Assembly: GCF_003573695.1 (NCBI RefSeq)
Contig: NW_020621936.1
Location: 3,224,001-3,288,000, forward strand
Length of the DNA stretch: 64,000 bases
Direction of reading: 5' to 3'
DNA from: Papaver somniferum
Lineage: Eukaryota; Streptophyta; Magnoliopsida; Ranunculales; Papaveraceae
The stretch's first letter is position 1, and the number at the start of each line of letters is the position of its first letter. The notes below the pieces were generated by a model that was not told the DNA's origin, did not search any database, and saw nothing but the letters and a program-made list of their open reading frames with translations. The position numbers and the translations under genes were made by a program. Shown piece by piece: positions 23,955-35,702 of this stretch.

Positions 23955-24611
23955 CTACTGGATTATATACAAAAATTCACCATACACTAACAATCTAAAG
24001 AGTTGAGGATCAACCCAAAAGACAAAGTGTAGAGGTTTCAACAGCTTCACAAAAATATAACAGGAAAGAAACGAAAGTGAAACTGTGAAACAAAATGAGC
24101 TACCCCCAAACCTGGATTTTTCAATGGATAAAATTTTTGAAACAAAATCTCGCAGTTTTGGGGGTTCATCATGCACAAGGTCTAACTCAAAGTGAACTTT
24201 GCTAGGGACGGGCAAACATGCTAATTCCAACTGTGGTTCCTCAAATGTATTATACTTAGAAGCAAAATAGTCCAAAAGGACTTGGGAAGCACACAGTTCC
24301 AAACCTAGATTAGGGACTCTAAGAAAAATCGGTTTGACAATATGGGTACAAACCAAATCTAGGTTGGGTGGAAGGCCATCAGATTGTGACTTATGTAGGA
24401 CGATAGGCACATCATTACTAATCACATCAACATCTCCTAAGTCTTCTACACGTGTCACAACATGCTCACAATCATCAAACAAATTGGCAAGATCACAATC
24501 AGAGTCATCAACATCATCAACAAATTTATTCTCATGCATCGGCAAATCAGGAGAAATATCACAATGTGACCTAGGTAGAGAATCAGACACATCAAATATA
24601 TTTTCATGCAT
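23955..24611 (-). pseudogene. E2 protein, C-terminal part (acidic, one hydrophobic segment)
   Basis: 218 codons from an internal Met; the true protein starts upstream, since the intervening 24612-24722 is open in another frame (DFDIDMDSYNYS). It is acidic, with many Asp and Glu in the first 120 residues. A hydrophobic stretch follows near residues 170-190 (FCFTVSLSFLSCYIFVKLL), then a WVDPQLFRLLVYG tail. I do not recognise a domain. The position after gag and the single membrane-like segment allow an env-like reading, but the segment could equally be a buried helix. It lies in the region between gag and the purine tract where Athila-type elements carry extra ORFs. Confidence 0.5.
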
Positions 24612-24722
24612 ATTAGCATTAGTGTCTACAGAAGATTCAACTATTCCTATGTCATGCTCATCTTCGCAGAATAATTGTACGAATCCATGTCAATATCAAA
24701 ATCATATGAATTACAATGAGTA

Positions 24723-25679
24723 TTAGAAAAAACAACATTCATGAAGGTCGAGGGCGAGAAGCCATATTATTGAACCAACAGGTTCCACAATATTTTCATG
24801 TTCTTCTAACATATCATCATAATCATCATAATCATCATGGTAGCATGCATATTGGTCCTCATTAACAGTGGTGGTGTCATTAGTCGATTCATGTTCCTCT
24901 AAATTAGGTTCATATTCAACATCATTTACATGAATGGGACTAGACACTTCATTAGGGACAACATACATTTCCTCATGAATTTCCTCATTTTGTAGGTGAA
25001 GCAAAATCTGATCTAAATATGCATGAATTCGTGATGTAGATCTATCAAAGTTTTGCTTACTGAGTCTTAAAGATTCTGTGGTGGAGTCTAAATTCATGGG
25101 AGTACAAAATTCTTCATGTTCAAATTGTGGTGAATGGTACATGTGTGCATGGTCATTAGGGTTTACAAAATATTGATCGCAACCCTCAAAGGATTGATTA
25201 TGGTCCCAATGACTACCATTCTCACAATTTATGGGCATTTCATACCTTGGATTTTCTCTAGATTGCCTAAAATTATGCAAAATATGACAATTCTCAACAG
25301 GGTGGTCTAAACTACCACATGCGGGACATGCATAGATTTCAGGTTGCCTAAGAAAATTAGATGTGACAGATTCCTCATGTGATTGCATTTCTAAAGCTGC
25401 GATTCGAGCTTCTAATTGATCGATCAGTGATGATTGTGTGAGTGAGGCACTAGCAAAATGTTCATTTTCACGTTGTGATGAATGATGCATGTGTGAATAG
25501 TCATTAGGGTTCATGTATTGAGGCTCGGGACTCTGAAAATGTCCATAATAATTCCTATAACTATTGACATCATGGTCTATGGGAGGTTCATAACGTGGAG
25601 TATGTCCATACGCAAGTTCTCTAAGGGATTTGTTGTATTCCCCAACTGTAGACCAATATCCAGACATGATTTGGCTCAA
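24723..25679 (-). pseudogene. E2 gag-like protein, N-terminal part with CCHC knuckle
   Basis: 318-codon frame beginning MSQIMSGYWSTVGEYN at 25679, the first ATG after the leader. It contains a predicted helix (LIDQLEARIAALEMQ), then CPACGSLDHPVENC at residues ~117-130. This is C-x2-C-x4-H-x4-C, a retroviral-type zinc knuckle for RNA binding. The rest is rich in His, Asn, Glu and Asp. No capsid fold is evident. A one-base shift near 24750 moves the frame: the adjacent frame reads on through NVVFSNTHCNSYDFD into the downstream ORF. The two ORFs were therefore one protein of roughly 570 residues. It would package element RNA. Confidence 0.65.
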
Positions 25680-25806
25680 AAGCTAAGTAACTATGTTACA
25701 AAGCCCAAAATTTGGTTTTTAATGGGTTTGGATTTTTGGGAAAAATTTGGTTTATATGGGTAACATTTGGTTTTGTCGGGTTTGAAAAAGAAATTTGGTT
25801 TTTAAT

Positions 25807-25872
25807 TGGGAGCAAAAATTTTGGTTTTAGTATTGGGAGCAAGAATTTTGGTTTTAGTGTTGGGAGCAAGCC
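25807..25872. repeat. 27-bp tandem repeat, about 2.5 units
   Basis: TTGGGAGCAA recurs at 25807, 25834 and 25861 with AATTTTGGTTTTAGT between, a constant 27-base period. It lies in the E2 leader just upstream (minus strand) of the gag ATG. Confidence 0.85.
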
Positions 25873-25979
25873 CACATTGGTGGAAGAAATTGCTTTGCCA
25901 AGGGAAGGTGAACTAAGCCTACAATGTGTATGCAAACTGAAGCCCAATGTAGCTTTTGAAATAACCCAACTGTTGCTTG

Positions 25980-26300
25980 TTTGGTCTGAGGCCCAGTTGG
26001 GCTTTCAAAAGTTCAGTTTTTCTAATTTAAAACTACAGGCCCAAATCAATCTAACACCACAAGCCCACAAGCAATTAAACAAACAAGCCCACAAGAAATT
26101 AATTACAAACCCAACAGAAAAATGGAAAAAATTATTACAAGCCCACAAATTAAAAATGGAAGCCCACAGGTTGGGTTCTCTTAATGGGTTTAGGCTTACT
26201 TGCTTAAGCACAGCCCAGCTGCTCAGTTTGGTTGCAAAAGCCCAGTTGGGCTTTGGTTCACCTTCTGCAGCTTACAGCCCAGTTGGGCTTGGCTTATGAA
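25980..26300. repeat. AGCCCAACTGGGCT-type palindromes in the E2 leader
   Basis: GCCCAGTTGGGCTT occurs at about 25992, 26249 and 26278, with looser AAGCCCACAAG words in between. Each is a near-perfect palindrome. Long open frames across here come from skewed composition. Confidence 0.7.
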
Positions 26301-26722
26301 TGGCAGCAGCACCACTTCAGGCCTAGCAGCAGGAGCAGATCAGCAGCAGCAGCAACAGCACAACAGCAGGCTTTGGGTCAGGTCACACAGCAACAGGTGC
26401 AGAAGGCAGCAGCAGGCAGCAACAAGGAAACTAATAGCCTCAGTTCCACCAGTTCACCAGCAACAGCAGAGGCAGCACAAGCAGGAGCACCACAACAGCT
26501 ACAGCAGTAGTCTTGGCAGCAGCAAAGGCTGGCAGCAGCAACAGGAAAGAGGAAGAAAGTAGCAGCAAGTGGCAGGCCCAGCTGCAACTCAATCAGCAGC
26601 AACAGCAAGGGCTCAGCCAAGCAAAACAGAGTCACAACAGCACAGCAACAGGAGCACCTGGAAAGCTCAACAGAAGCTGTCAAGAACAGCAAGAACAACA
26701 AGGGAAAATGATGCAAAGATGA
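26301..26722. repeat. CAG/CAA-rich low-complexity leader of E2
   Basis: Hundreds of bases dominated by CAG, CAA and GCA triplets on the plus strand, giving overlapping Gln/Ser/Ala-rich frames in several phases. Frames open in three phases at once indicate composition, not coding. It is transcribed leader on the minus strand, between primer site and gag. Confidence 0.75.
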
Positions 26723-26806
26723 AAAATTATGCAAAGATGAAAATGCAAGTTATGATGCACTAAATGCTTATACTAAGATGCAAAGACTTCACTACACGAC
26801 ACCAAG

Positions 26807-26824
26807 TCCCCGGCAGCGGCGCCA
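26807..26824 (-). other. E2 primer binding site (tRNA-Asp type)
   Basis: TCCCCGGCAGCGGCGCCA, identical to the E1 site, six bases from the right LTR. It is the complement of the primer site for the minus-strand element. Confidence 0.85.
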
Positions 26825-26830
26825 AAAACT

Positions 26831-28672
26831 TGGTAGGCTTCTAAAAAGACCTACAAACTAATACCGCAAGTGCACGGTGTCGATTGAAGCTAATGTGCAA
26901 ATACGGGTCGATCCACAGAGACTTGGGGTGTTATGAAGTTTTCCTAGCTATCTCTAACTGCTAACAGAGCATGAATGGACTGAAATGAGAGCTGTGAGAA
27001 GTGAACAAAATCAGAACTAACAGTTATAGCAAAAGTGAAAATATGAAAATTAAAATTTGAAAACAGGACATGAAAGAAAATTAACAAGAACAGGACATGG
27101 AAGATGTGAATGTGGATGGGAATGAAGTGTATGGAGATGGATGAGAATTCTCTTTCACCTAGCTAGTTAGCCTAAGATAAATCCTTGTCATGTGGCTAGT
27201 TAACTACCTAAAGTCCTTGGATTAACCCCTAGCATTGCCTATCTGATTAAAGCATAAACAATCACAGGTCATTTAGGTTTCTAGGTCTCTAACTAATATG
27301 GATGGTTAATCCCTTAGAACTACCACTGACCCCTAGCATTAGTGGTCTTCTTACAGCACCACTAATCACAAGTCAGTTGAGCTTTTAGGAATCTAACTAG
27401 CCTAAGCTATTTTGAGCTCAACAAAAACTAACCTAATGGCTAAGCATCATGGCTTAAGGGTCTTCTCACCCTAGTGTGGATTCAGAACAAGTTTAACATA
27501 ATAAATATTTGAAATTGAAATTAACTGAATTATGAAATTGAAATTGAAACAACAACATGAAATTAACCCAATTAGGGGGTTTCTCGGATGACCCAAGAAC
27601 AAGTTTTGCATTCTCTACAGCTTCCTTTTTATAGCTTACAACAAAATCCCTAATTTCACAAAACCCTAAATTTGCAAACCCTAACTTTTGGGGAAAATCA
27701 AATTCGACATACCCATGTGTGAATTCTGTTCGACCCATGCCCTGTTGATGTTCTACTGCTCCTCCTCTAGCTCTTGTTGCGCTGTTGGCCTAGCCCTAGA
27801 ATTCTGTGAACCCTAGCTTCTCTCACTGTCGAGTTTGTAGCATCAGGACTCGATAATACAGACGAGAAAGGAAGAGACAAGGGTGGTGATGGAATACTGA
27901 GTTTGTCGGGGGAAGGTGGTAGTGGTGGTGTTCGAGATGAAGGTGGAAGAAGTTGCAGGTCTGTTGGGGGATGGCTGTTGCAGAGAATTTTGGGAGAAGA
28001 GAGCTCGATGGATAATGAGATTAGGGTCTGTTTGTTTGGGGTGTAGGTGTTCGGTTGCTAGGGTGTGAAGCGGGGATAGCGAACTTTGATGAACATCGAG
28101 TAAAGAGCGTTGGATGATCCCATATAAATTGAATCGAACGGCTACGATGGAGAGGTATGTAGCGACCGTTGGATTATGAGATACAACAAAATTGACGGCT
28201 TCATATGGAGTTAGGTACTATGGTGTTTGACAGGAGCTTCGGATTTTGATGCACAATGATGAGGCGACCGTTGGATGACAAGATGGATCCAATCTGACGG
28301 CTAGAAAGGGAAACGGGTATGGATATAAGAAATGTATTTGGGTGAGGGTTTTGGGTCTTGGGTATGCCAAGCCCATATCTTCTTTAAGAACAATTCTTCC
28401 TCTTCAAGCCCACTTCTAGTTGATCCGGCTCTTGCAAACATCATTCTTCGCTTCCTCCTAGCGGGAGTCTTTGCCGTTCCTTTGCTCTTTTCGCTCCATG
28501 AGTTAACCAGGCTTTATTTAGTACCTAAAAATGCAAAATTAATTAATAAAAATATTTATTCTTGAAAACAATGAAAATACAGAATATGGGATAAAATGTA
28601 GAATTAATGCACAAAAGATGAGTTAAATGCCAAGAAAAATATATAGAAATATGCACTTTTTAGCACTCATCA
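26831..28672 (-). repeat. E2 right LTR (5' LTR)
   Basis: 1842 bp, about 99.3% identical by eye to the left LTR. Differences include GCCTAGGAT/GCCTAAGAT, CTTCCC/CTTCCT before TATAG, and TCGATGCTAC/TCGATAATAC. It contains the active-side promoter. Confidence 0.95.
27624..27633 (-). promoter_or_regulatory. TATA box of E2 5' LTR
   Basis: TATAAAAAGG on the minus strand; the other LTR has TATAAAAGGG. With a 30-base offset, transcription would begin near 27595 and run left through the leader and gag-like ORF. Confidence 0.6.
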
Positions 28673-30643
28673 TGTGGCATACTGATGGTCACTTTACATA
28701 CTCAAACCGTCAAGCCAACAAATGGAGATGGGGTTATTGTATGGAGCACGTTGATAACCATCCATAAATAAATGAATTTATTTAAAGAAGTTGATAAGGA
28801 AAGTTATAAATTTAAAATGAATCTTTTAGAAATAAAAATAATCCTCGACTCGCAGCTCGGCCCCCAAAATAAACACTAAGAATATATTTAAAAGAAATAA
28901 GAGTCTGGTCTTAAAGGAATAAATAAATCATTTAATTAATTGAACACCTTAAAATAATGATGAAGTAGCTTTCCGGAAAGGAAACACAATCTACAAATTA
29001 GGTTGCTCCACGATCACGGTCTTCTGAAAAAATGTAAGTTGGGTCAGACCCCCACTAAAAGTAGGTTTTCACACCCTTATAGCCATTATAGACGATTTAA
29101 CAAGGCCTAAATAATTCGTAGGCATTATCCAAAAGTAAAAATAATTTTATGAAATGAAAGTATTTATACTGTAACATAAAGAGTAAAGTGAACTAACCAG
29201 AAATAAGTCAGGCAGGGATAAAACAAGTTGTTAATTAATACAACCAATTTAGTGATAAAAATATACTTATAAAACTTGCTCATCCCCTGACCCTATGATA
29301 CTTACTGACTGCCCCCTCTAATTTCTTAGTCTTCGCCTCGCCGACCAAAAATAAATAAGGTGACCCTTTGTGTCGTCCACCTAGTTCTCCTATCGTGCGT
29401 CGGAGAATAACGTGTTGTCGAACCCATTCAAAGATAATAGATCCATATCTTTTAGGCGACTCCTCGGTCATCGCCGTACTAATTTATGGGTATCGATCCA
29501 ACTACGGGATATATAAACAAAAAGAACCACACCATTCAATCCCACTAAATGATGATGACACGACTGGCCGCACTATAACTAGCAGTCACCAACTAGCACA
29601 ACGGTCATCCTCTTGGCCATCGAAAACACTATGATAACTAAACATTTGATTACCATGAAATGAGTACAAAACTTTTCATACACATCACCTAAGTAAGAGA
29701 ATCAAATATGCTGACAAATCAATCTAATTAACAACAAACAACACACTATTTCGAGACCATGTCTTGTAGCTAAGTCCCGTAATGATTCTAAATTTCTAAT
29801 AATACTTTAGATACATCCATGCATAATCTATGGGATCAAATCTTTTGGTTTGGTCAAATTAACCAATTGCAAGAGCGGGAGCGCAATACCTCTTGTACAT
29901 AAATATTAAGATCTCAAAATCTCATTCCAAACAGTCAACAAAGCTTATCACTAGGATACAACTTATCACGAGATTTATAGGTATTACCATGGGTATGTAA
30001 AGGATAGTCCTAGAAGGTGGGGTAATCACCTAAACCATGTGTACTAATACACGGATTATCTATTCGTTAAATCAAAACTCCATGCATAATCATCTGCATC
30101 ACGTTTTAGTCGCACAATCCGTACTCAAACTCTTATACAATCTTTCTCACAAAAAGATCCTAAGGCTTAGACCAATAGGAATTACAACTATAGTTTTTTT
30201 TTCCTTCTATTTTCTTTCTTTCGCTTACACCAATTTGATAGAACTTCTCTAAACACATTAAACCGAATACAAAAGGTATAAGAGATAGAAAACCTACTTG
30301 ATACCACAACAAGAAAAACTTCCCAAATCGTACTAATATTTCTCCCCAAATAATCATCTTTCGGTTTGCTTTCACAACAACTATGTTTAAGAGATAAGAA
30401 GGTTTTAGTGCGGAAGTTTTGAGAGAAAAGAAAAGATATTAAAACCCTAGTCTACGTAATATACTAAGTATGCATTTCTTTTTAGTCAAAACTTGCCAAA
30501 AATTAGCGATATTTCCAAAACAGACGAGATTCTCTTCACAAAAAAAAAATCTCACAACATTACTGCTGGTGAGACAATTATGGAAACCCAAAACCAATGG
30601 TATTACTAAACAACATGCATTTTTAGGATAAGGGAATTTTACA

Positions 30644-30657
30644 ATCTTCCCCCCTAA
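30644..30657 (-). other. E3 polypurine tract
   Basis: ATCTTCCCCCCTAA on the plus strand is TTAGGGGGGAAGAT on the minus strand, abutting the left LTR end TTTTACA. It supports the minus orientation of E3. Confidence 0.8.
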
Positions 30658-31292
30658 TAAAAAAGGATTTCGCCCTCGAAATCAATCTGCGTTTACTGAT
30701 GTAAAATTCACATAGTGCTTCATTGTGGTCCAAGTTGAAAAAGAGGAGGTCTAACAACACCACCAAATATTTCTCTTAGCAATCTGTATGGACTAACTAC
30801 GAAATACTTTGCTAGAGAATCAACTAGACAGTCAGACTCAATCTAGATAAAAGTATCTCAAGGAGTTAATATCTCTCTCTTGATTTGATTTTTACTCAAG
30901 CTAAAATCAATAGAGAGTCTTGATCAAATACAAGGAATAACTTGGACGGTACCAAAGACCAATGTCCAAGGATCAATCAATATGAATCAACAACCAAAGG
31001 TTGGATTTCCAATTGATGATCACGAACGCACAACCTGTATTATTTCAATTATATAAAATATAATGCGGAAAAGAAATAACAAATACACCAGAAATTTTGT
31101 TAACGAGGAAACCGCAAATGCAGAAAAACCTCATGACCTAGTCCAGATTGAATACACACTGTATTAAGCCGCTATAGACACTAGCCTACTGCAAACTAAC
31201 TTCGGACTGGACTATAGTTGAGCTCCAATCAGTCTCCCACCGATCCAAGGTACAGTTGTACTCCTACGCCTCTGATCCCAGCAGGATACTTC

Positions 31293-33890
31293 TGTTGATG
31301 GTGGATTTTTGTTTAAGGCTAAAATTGTAAAAGATGAATTTTAATAGGCTGACATCCTTTAAAGGATAAAGCCATTTGAGTGATGAAAATTTCTTCACTT
31401 CATTAATTCACCTAGAATGGAGCATGTGGCAACAATCCCTGTGAATTAGATACACCCAGAACGGAGCATGTAGCAACAATCCTGATTTTCTGTGGATTTA
31501 TAGCATTATTAATTAATGCCTTATTAGCCTTGTATTTCATGTGTTGTTCCCGGGAACCCTCACTATTGGTGCGGCATGAGGACTGAGTGTTGCTCCTACC
31601 AGAGTAACACGAATCTCCGAGTGTCAATAGTGATGCATGCACGAAATGCCCGTACAGGCTATCCCTCGGTGTGTTATACTATCCTGATTGAGTAAAGTTT
31701 CTCGGTGTGTTATACTAACCCGATTGAGCATTCCTCTCGGTGTGTTATACTAGCTCGATTGAGTATAATCTGGACTGCCCGTGCCATTCTCAGAAATAAT
31801 CATGACCACGCAGGTTGACCGCATGATTCGATAGCCTAGACGATCCTCAGTAGGAGCAGGCTATCACCACAATGACCACCAGCGGGCCCATTTTTGTGGT
31901 CGGTCGAATACATACCACGCCCTTCAAATAGCCACCAAACGCCAGCCCATAGTTGTATGTCCAGGCTGGTGTGGAGCAGAAGGATCGCGCGAAAAGGGCC
32001 GACCAAGGCAGACTTAAAAACAGTCACGGCCGTCCAACTTCACCGGCACAGTTGGACGGCGTAGATTGTTCCAAGTCCAGTCGGACAAGTACCGTGGTGT
32101 ACACTGGCGGGCCACCTTCCTACCTGCATAATCGATCCTCCCATGACCTAGCCACGGAATGACGTGCGGTTTCCTGAAGTTGGGCCGGCGTGAGGCTAAA
32201 TGGGTCGCAGGAAATTCCACTAAGGGTCTCAAATTGATCACGACCATCCAACTTCACCAGCATGTTTGGATGGCTTAGATCAGGCCTATGACCGTAAGTC
32301 AGGTATCACCATGTTCACCACAATCCCAATGTGAGTCCCACGTGGTCGGCCAATCCAAACGAAGAGCATAGCATGCAAACTCGTCCGGCCAAAGTAGCAT
32401 GCGCGCAACCAACATAAAACCCTAATTAGGGTTTGCGGCATATTACATGTCGTAAATCGATCACGAGCGTCCATCTTCGCTAGCCTGGATGAAGGGTGCA
32501 GGAATAGACTAAGGAGTTCCAGAGAGTATCTACATGATCACCGTGGGCCCGTATACCTCTATGTCCGACCGACCAGAGCAAGGCAGGACCAGACGCCTCG
32601 ATTCGTGCGCCCTGAAGGTGGCATGTCGCGCCCCTTTGGAAATCCTTTGCTGCACAAGATTCCTTCCGCAAATCGATCTCAACCACTCCTCTTTACCGGT
32701 AAACTTGAGTGGCCTAGATCGCATCTTCATGGGGCAGTGAGGTATGGACATGCACACCAGCAAGCCGTCTACACGCCTGCCCGGTCGGTCCTGTCAAAAA
32801 CACCTCCCATGCTTGGTTTCGACCAAGCTGAAGAGTGATGCTTGCGCACCTCTTCAAAACCCTAAAACTTCATCAACGGTCGCAGATGAGCGTCATATAT
32901 CATCTTATCCGTCCAACTCTACCAGCTTGGTTAGGCATCCCGGCCTAGGAGTTGAATGGCCAATAAGGTGTCGTGGTGATTACCATCCATCACTCTACCA
33001 CATCATGTGATCGGCCAAGGGAGGACTTGCCTGTGCAACCTCCAAACTATTATTCGAAGATAGCTAAGCATGCATCTGTTCTAAGACGCTTAATCCGCGA
33101 CTTACTCCGTTAAGCCTTAAAACAACGATGCTTCATACACATTGATTATATTTGATGCACTACATGTATATAATACACACGATATTTCATGAGTATCGAA
33201 TTCCCAAATAACTTAGTTATTTAACCTAGCATCGTATGCTACCTTCTTTGGGTCCCACGATCCACACAATCGAGACATCAAGCATGTCACAAACTGGGGG
33301 ATACATACTGTGGTATTGGTCTGGCGGGTTACAGCGTGCAGCATGCAACGCGCCATCACAAGAACGTGTCAGGAAGACATGGACGGTTAGTGATGATGGG
33401 AGAAGTGGGCTTATACCTGATCTTGTGACAATCACTAACACGACTCCACTACTCTATCACTCCACTTCCTCCACTTCCCACGAGAGACGTGGGTTAGGCT
33501 CAATGACTTATATAAATAGGTTCTCCTCCCTATTTCCAAGAGAGACAAGACAGAAACCAAGTGTTGATACAACGTATTCAAACACCCAGAGCTGATTGCT
33601 TACATTATTGCAAGCCAGTTCGGTATTTTGATACAAGTCATAAACAACCAACACCTCCACAATCTCAACACCTTCTTCGCTTCCCTCACTAATATCAACC
33701 CCATATCCTTCACTTTGTGACCGAAGCAAGTCTAGAACGACCATTTCTTGGTTTAGGCCAGAATTGTACAGATTGATCTCTCAAATCAAAAGCACTCCCG
33801 TGCAGTGCATTTGTTTAGGGTTCAGATTCATTTCTCATCCACACACCCCAAATTACCAAAACCAGCAGAAATAGTTTTCACCCATAAACA
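31293..33890 (+). repeat. E5 5' LTR
   Basis: 2598 bp. It includes three 35-36-bp repeats at 31665-31770 (CTCGGTGTGTTATACTA...GATTGAG). A GC-richer segment at 32000-33000 follows, with overlapping small ORFs on both strands that are duplicated in the 3' LTR and are not genes. Confidence 0.9.
33509..33518 (+). promoter_or_regulatory. TATA box of E5 5' LTR
   Basis: TATATAAATA preceded by CAATGACT. The matching ~170 bp (about 33345-33513) are missing from the 3' LTR, so only this LTR keeps a promoter. Confidence 0.6.
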
Positions 33891-33892
33891 AT

Positions 33893-33910
33893 TGGCGACC
33901 ACAGTGGGAG
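33893..33910 (+). other. E5 primer binding site
   Basis: TGGCGACCACAGTGGGAG two bases after the LTR end. The TGGCGACCAC start is the form I associate with Tat/Ogre elements. I do not assert which tRNA it matches. Confidence 0.75.
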
Positions 33911-33972
33911 ATTAATTTCTCGGTTGTGAAGTCAATTTCTTCAATACCAATTCAATTTTACTGATTTCGAAA

Positions 33973-34658
33973 ATGGTGGATCTTAGGTCTGGATCAGCAA
34001 CCAATCCTGACGGGACAAGCGCTGACAACACTCTCGGTGTTGATATCCCAATCAGTGGTGTCACCTGCAGCCATTCAATACCATCAATGTATCTCGTGGA
34101 ATTACTTCCTCTACTACCCGCACCAGCAGAACATGAGGAGATATTCCATTGGGCGTGACACCTCCTATCACCAGAGCCAGAGAAGCCGCAAACCCTGGCA
34201 TCTCTTCAAGTGTAACGCCTCCAGCCGTCACTAGAGCAACTGCCGCTCCTCCATCGGAATGAGGAGTTGGAGGAGCCAGAGGAGGACAACCCCCTATTAC
34301 CATGGTGGATTTGATGGAGAGACAAGAAGTTATCGCTAGGGCCCAAATGGACGTGGCTACAACTCAGAAAGAGGTACTCACTTTTCTTAAGACATTAACT
34401 GATCGATTTCCACAAGAGCCGCGACAGCCCCTGGAGCCAACAAGGAACGCATTCGACGCACCCGGAGAAGGTACTTCAGCGGCGCGGGCCTACATGGACC
34501 GGATCAAAGAAGCGATGAACGGCATACTCGATCTCCTCAACAAGATGACATCAGATATGAGAGGTCCTGTCATGGAGACTCCTACACCGGGGACTGATCC
34601 TCACAACGATCCTTCTCAAGTCAATAGTCTCACTATGAACCAGAGGCCGGTGGATTAG
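33973..34658 (+). pseudogene. E5 gag remnant
   Basis: Frames starting MVDLRSGSATNPDG (33973) and MVDLMERQEVIARAQ (34302) resemble the N-terminal, Gln/Pro/Asn-rich part of Tat-type gag. The second is a 118-codon frame with a helical stretch followed by PRQPLEPTRN. The capsid core and zinc knuckle are absent: within 30 bases of the stop at 34658 the sequence jumps to the linker before protease, so a large internal deletion is implied. The first frame is closed by a TGA at ~34156. Confidence 0.55.
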
Positions 34659-34684
34659 GAAGCGACTTCTCTAGTGGAAATTTT

Positions 34685-35272
34685 ATGCGAACTTTTACAC
34701 CTCTCGAAGAATTAGCGGGCGGAGACGTTTGCTGCAATAAACCAGAGGAAGGTCACAACCGTGCCATACATGTTACCACACGCATCAAGGATTCAGAGTT
34801 CAAGAGGGCTGTCATCGACACAGGAGCGTCTTCGAATGTGATTACTCTCAAGACTCTCAGGACGGCCAAGGTTCGCCCAGGAAAGATCGTACGGAAGCCT
34901 ACTACAATGACAGACTTCGAGGGAAACCAAACCAACACGTAGGGGTATGTCAACCTGAATTTATTTGTAGGACCCGTCCAATCAAAGGTGAAATTCGAAG
35001 TCATAGAAAAAGAGCCAAACTACCACATGATATTGGGGAGACCGTGGCTTCATGACAGTAGGATTGTCCCTTCGACATATCATCAGTGCCTGAAGACTAT
35101 GCTGAATAAAGAAGTCATTCGTATCCCTGCATCGTTGTCTCCCTATGCACCGATATGTGGAGTGGAATTGTTTGAACCAAGAGAAGCTCCGCGGGAAGGA
35201 TCGGACAAAGTTCATTGCATCCTACCCCCACGTGGGCGTCAATTCAGGAGGAGGACCGACTCGCATCATTGA
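34685..35272 (+). pseudogene. E5 aspartic protease domain
   Basis: 34685-34942 encodes a retropepsin-like segment with the catalytic motif VIDTGASSNVI. A TAG at 34940 interrupts it. The same frame continues from 34943 as GYVNLNLFVGP...YHMILGRPWLHD, the characteristic C-terminal ILGRPWL block of Ty3 protease. It would process the Gag-Pol polyprotein. The stop, and the missing gag upstream, make it non-functional here. Confidence 0.8.
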
Positions 35273-35414
35273 GGGATAACCCCCACGATGCATCTTTGCT
35301 GACAAGGCGTTCTTCTTCATCCGGTGAAGCCGCAACCCACGCTCACGCTAAGAGGGAACGAACTTTTGTGGAAAGCCGTGACCAGAAAAGAAAAACTGAC
35401 AGATCGGGTGCTGC

Positions 35415-35702
35415 GTGGATTTCAGAGACTTGAACAAATGTTGCCCCAAAGACGATTTTCCTCTACCTAACATTGGCATGTTAGTAGACTCTATCAGCGG
35501 ACACGACATGTTCTTCTTCATGGATGGATATAGCGGGTACAATCAGATAAGGATGTACGAGCATGACGCAAGTAAGACAGCTTTTCAAACTCCTCTCGGA
35601 AATTTTTACTATACTGTAATGCCATTTGGTTTAAAGAATTCCGGTGCAACGTATCAACGCTCTATGACGGAAATCTTCCACTGGAGCACGATACCTCAAG
35701 GG
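35415..35702 (+). pseudogene. E5 reverse transcriptase fragment
   Basis: Reads DFRDLNKCCPKDDFPLPNI...FFMDGYSGYNQI...KTAFQTP...FYYTVMPFGLKNSGATYQR, which are RT blocks 2-4 of Ty3/gypsy. These include the first catalytic Asp (MDGYSGYNQI). Similarity ends before the YxDD box, so the palm is incomplete. The N-terminal RT and everything downstream (RNase H, integrase) are deleted or unrecognisable. A short IWIDGNYINKR frame near 36010 may be a trace of later pol. Confidence 0.85.

Larger units (their letters stand above)
20705..28672 (-). mobile_element. E2: young TR-GAG-like LTR element
   Basis: Target duplication TGTGG at 20700-20704 and 28673-28677. Two 1842-bp LTRs (20705-22546, 26831-28672) differ at only about 13 sites by eye. 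A tRNA-Asp-type primer site (26807-26824) and a purine tract (22547-22560) both place it on the minus strand. The internal region encodes a single gag-like protein, now broken, and no pol. That is the TR-GAG class: terminal repeats plus a structural protein, with enzymes supplied in trans. Confidence 0.9.
20651..30643 (-). repeat. E3 left LTR (3' LTR), split by E2
   Basis: Host pieces 20651-20704 and 28678-30643 join to ~2.02 kb once E2 and one copy of its TGTGG duplication are removed. Continuity is proved by the other LTR, where AAAGTGCGGCATACTGATGG reads without interruption at 49869. Plant-typical AT-rich non-coding sequence; small ORFs inside are not genes. Confidence 0.85.

Noticed and set aside
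26200..26763. Several Gln/Ser/Ala-rich ORFs as genes
   Set aside because: Frames are open in multiple phases and on both strands because of CAG/CAA composition, and they lie in a retrotransposon leader.
10545..26824. tRNA-Asp-like 3' ends at 10545 and 26807
   Set aside because: Only the last ~18 bases of a tRNA are present, each directly beside an LTR; they are primer-binding sites (complement), not tRNA genes.
32014..33010. Overlapping ORFs on both strands in GC-rich DNA
   Set aside because: They lie in the E5 5' LTR and are repeated in the 3' LTR (38565-39623) with broken frames; no protein similarity.
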